Shown here in pieces: positions 61,934-64,000 of a stretch of DNA of 64,000 nucleotides (position 1 is the first letter of the stretch; the number at the start of each line of letters is the position of its first letter). A program made the position numbers and the translations under genes. The notes under the pieces were generated by a model. It ran no database searches. It saw only the letters and a program-made list of their open reading frames with translations, and was not told where the DNA came from. Source of the stretch: Roseburia hominis (GTDB lineage Bacteria > Bacillota > Clostridia > Lachnospirales > Lachnospiraceae); contig NZ_JADYUI010000003.1 of assembly GCF_021531695.1 (NCBI RefSeq), positions 1 to 64,000 of the forward strand, given 5' to 3'.

Positions 61934-62212
61934 TCAGTTATTTTTTGAATGTTTCAGGTCTTTGATTGGAATATTTGCAAACAATGCAGGTACACTTCCA
62001 TTATTTCCGTCCGATTCCGTCTGGGTAATCTGAATATCCAAACCTTCCGCATCAATTTCCATATACTTTGAAATCACCTTGATAATGTCGTTTTTAATCA
62101 TTTCCATGACATCCGGAGAACAATCCGCTCTGTCTGAAATCAGCAACAATTTCAAGCGGTCTTTCGCAACGTCACCGGAATTTTTCTTTTTAAAAAAATC
62201 CATAAATCCCAT
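61934..62212 (-). CDS. minE: Division-site topology factor MinE
   Basis: This 92-residue protein has an N-terminal membrane-binding helix (MGFMDFFKKK), the anti-MinCD segment DRLKLLLISDRADCSPDVMEMIKNDI, and the C-terminal dimer domain. It is 13 bp after minD. The presence of MinE means oscillating MinCDE rather than the DivIVA system. Confidence 0.93.
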   Translation of the reverse strand: MGFMDFFKKKNSGDVAKDRLKLLLISDRADCSPDVMEMIKNDIIKVISKYMEIDAEGLDIQITQTESDGNNGSVPALFANIPIKDLKHSKNN

Positions 62213-62225
62213 CGTTTGTATCCTC

Positions 62226-63017
62226 CTAATTTTTCTTGAATAAGCCTACAAATTTTGTCCAGACACCATTCTTTTCTTCTAAATCCAAAAGAGGTACCTC
62301 TTCTCCGAGAATTCTATGGCAGATATTGGTATAAGCCTGTCCGGCAAGACTGTTAGAACCAACTAATGGTTCACCCTGATTTGTTGAGATAACAATCTGT
62401 TCATCATCCGGTACCGCACCAATCAAATCAATGGCAAGAATTTCTTTTACATCCTCGATTGACATCATGTCACCACGTTTTACCATATCCATACGAAGGC
62501 GGTTTACAATAAGTTTAATGTCTTTTAATTCATGTGCTTCAAGCAGACCGATAATACGGTCAGCATCACGAATCGCAGATACTTCCGGTGTGGTAACAAT
62601 AAGTGCTCTGTCTGCACCTGCAATTGCATTCTGGAATCCCTGTTCAATTCCTGCCGGACAGTCTAAGAGTATGTAATCAAACTCTTCTCTTAATTCATCC
62701 ACCAGTTTCTTCATCTGTTCCGGATTTACGGAAGTCTTGTCTCTGGTCTGTGCAGATGGTAAAAGGAAAAGATTTGGATATTTTTTATCCTTAATCAAAG
62801 CCTGTTTGATTCGGCAATTTCCTTCCACAACATCTACTAAGTTATAAACGATACGGTTCTCTAATCCCATAACCACATCAAGATTACGAAGTCCAATATC
62901 TGTATCAATCAAAACTACTTTTTTATTAAGCTGTGCAAGACCAGTTCCCACATTTGCAGTCGTTGTTGTTTTTCCAACTCCACCTTTTCCTGATGTAATA
63001 ACAATTACTTCACTCAT
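62226..63017 (-). CDS. minD: Septum-site determining ATPase MinD
   Basis: This 263-residue ATPase has the deviant Walker A VITSGKGGVGKTTTT and the DTDIGLRNLDVVMG segment. FDYILLDCPAGIEQGF is Walker B, and the C-terminal membrane helix is VWTKFVGLFKKN. ATG at 63015-63017 has GGAGG 8 nt upstream. It is the centre of minC-minD-minE. Confidence 0.96.
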   Translation of the reverse strand: MSEVIVITSGKGGVGKTTTTANVGTGLAQLNKKVVLIDTDIGLRNLDVVMGLENRIVYNLVDVVEGNCRIKQALIKDKKYPNLFLLPSAQTRDKTSVNPEQMKKLVDELREEFDYILLDCPAGIEQGFQNAIAGADRALIVTTPEVSAIRDADRIIGLLEAHELKDIKLIVNRLRMDMVKRGDMMSIEDVKEILAIDLIGAVPDDEQIVISTNQGEPLVGSNSLAGQAYTNICHRILGEEVPLLDLEEKNGVWTKFVGLFKKN

Positions 63018-63048
63018 TGAAATATCCTCCTGATTCATTAAACTCTTC

Positions 63049-63726
63049 TTATATACTATTTAATAACTCTCTGGTAATTGGCTCTATTAAAATGTTTCCA
63101 TCGGAAACCATTGCCATTTGCGGTTCCATCGTACGTTTCCGGTTTCGGATTGCTTCCCACGGACCTTTATCTGCACTCCGTCCGATGACATTTCCGATTT
63201 TTATCTGAACCGGCTCCATGGTAAGAGCTGTTACAAAACAGCTTTCATCTCCCGCTGCACCGGCATAAGCATTCCCTTTTAATGCACCGATAATGACAAT
63301 ATTCCCCCGGGCAATGATTTTAGCACCCGGATTCACATCCCCGATAATGACAATACTGCTATCACATTTAAGAACCTGACCGGAACGCAGGGTACCTTTG
63401 TAAAACTCGCCCGTGTTATCTGCCACATTATTATAATAACTGTCTATTTTCTCTTTGTAAAGCTGTTCTCTTAATTCATCATGGTCTACCACACAGACAA
63501 CATGGATGGAAGTGTTTTCTGCAATTAAGTCTAATAATTCCAGTTCTTCCTCACCGGAAAGTATCCTTCCTTCAAATGAAATAGCAATACTTGCATTTTT
63601 AAAGAATTTTTCGGATTCTTTAAATTTGTCGAGAACTGCTTTTTTTAGTTCCGCAAACGATATGTTGTTATCTAAAATTAAATTAATTCCGTAACGATTA
63701 CTTTTTAAAATAACCGGTTGTGACAT
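63049..63726 (-). CDS. minC: Septum-site determining protein MinC
   Basis: This 225-residue protein has the N-terminal FtsZ-inhibiting domain and the C-terminal beta-helix domain (GTLRSGQVLKCDSSIVIIGDVNPGAKIIARGNIVIIGALKGNAYAG). It works with MinD to block division at the poles. Confidence 0.92.
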   Translation of the reverse strand: MSQPVILKSNRYGINLILDNNISFAELKKAVLDKFKESEKFFKNASIAISFEGRILSGEEELELLDLIAENTSIHVVCVVDHDELREQLYKEKIDSYYNNVADNTGEFYKGTLRSGQVLKCDSSIVIIGDVNPGAKIIARGNIVIIGALKGNAYAGAAGDESCFVTALTMEPVQIKIGNVIGRSADKGPWEAIRNRKRTMEPQMAMVSDGNILIEPITRELLNSI

Positions 63727-63746
63727 TTACCAAAGACCTCCATTTC

Positions 63747-64000
63747 CTAGTCAGCAAATCCATTCGCGTTATCCGCTACATTGGTTGCCTGACCATTTAA
63801 TAATGCTGCTTCATCTTCTACTCCAAAACAGTACGACAATACTTTTCGTGACACATCTACGGCATTACTTGAAGTGTAGCCATACGCAATTCTTGTTGCA
63901 ATTGATATCTGGGGTGCTTCATAAGGTGCATACCCGACAAAAAGTGCATGATTCGGTCTGGTTGCAACCTGCTGTGCCGTACCGGTCTTTCCCGCTACTG
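63747..64000 (-). CDS. mrdA: Class B penicillin-binding protein (PBP2/MrdA), partial
   Basis: Only the last 83 codons are in the window; the gene continues past 64000. The visible part begins with VAGKTGTAQQV, the KTG motif of the transpeptidase, then TRPNHALFVGYAPYEAPQISIATRI (the strand after the KTG) and ends NANGFAD with a TAG at 63747-63749. It is followed by minC in the same direction. With rodA downstream, the elongation PBP2 (mrdA) is the likely identity. Confidence 0.85.
   Translation of the reverse strand, partial: VAGKTGTAQQVATRPNHALFVGYAPYEAPQISIATRIAYGYTSSNAVDVSRKVLSYCFGVEDEAALLNGQATNVADNANGFAD

Noticed and set aside
1-64000. CRISPR array, rRNA or tRNA genes
   Set aside because: No regularly spaced direct repeats, no rRNA-like stretches and no tRNA cloverleaf with a T-loop were seen.

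Overview
The window is a low-GC chromosomal segment from an anaerobic, spore-forming Firmicute of the class Clostridia, most probably Lachnospiraceae (Roseburia/Agathobacter/Butyrivibrio-like). This rests on A+T-rich coding with strong AGGAGG ribosome sites, an alpha/beta small acid-soluble spore protein, YlbJ, RemA, YlmH/SepF, the Prp protease beside an L27 with a cleavable N-terminus, and a hisZ-type histidine operon. No rRNA, tRNA or CRISPR array was seen. The genus is inference; no database was available.

Layout. (1) 1-6.6 kb is an accessory region. It holds the 3' end of a group II intron, an unknown protein, an AbiE toxin-antitoxin locus with a decayed toxin, a minus-strand trio (vWA/zincin protein, MoxR-type AAA ATPase, RtcB RNA ligase) and a Fic-gene fossil. 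(2) 6.7-12.8 kb is an ABC exporter, a two-component system and a CPBP membrane protease, arranged as one signalling/export unit. (3) 12.8-32.7 kb is core housekeeping: rpmB, Asp23, FakA-like, recG, a spore SASP, rqcH, then the run yicC-remA-gmk-rpoZ-rimO-pgsA-pncC-rsmD-coaD, ylbJ, an M23 peptidase, pseudouridine synthases, a HAD phosphatase, a YgiQ-like radical SAM protein and recU. (4) 32.7-38 kb is a histidine operon (hisZ-G-D-B-IE) behind a near-ideal sigma-A promoter. Its last gene carries an extra HisA/HisF-like barrel that appears catalytically dead.

(5) 38-48.6 kb holds a MarR regulator with a palindromic operator, citrate synthase, and the radical SAM-DUF2344-rng-rplU-prp-rpmA-obgE-yhbY-nadD-yqeK-rsfS ribosome and assembly run. 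(6) 48.6-52.4 kb is an SOS locus: lexA and a divergent YneA-like LysM protein share a control region with a consensus promoter and four LexA-box-like sites. An Rpn-family nuclease/transposase and a tyrosine recombinase with a nearby 14-bp inverted repeat follow. (7) 52.4-64 kb, mostly minus strand, holds envelope and division genes: rluD, lspA, ylmH, sepF, a PLP-binding YggS/YlmE protein, an HlyD-like membrane protein, and the shape/division run PBP2-minC-minD-minE-rodA-mgsA-dacA.

The places most likely to hold something undescribed are the vWA/MoxR/RtcB trio with its internally duplicated zincin, the HisIE protein with a pseudo-barrel, the SOS leader with a three-way-junction RNA fold, and the recombinase with its symmetric site.
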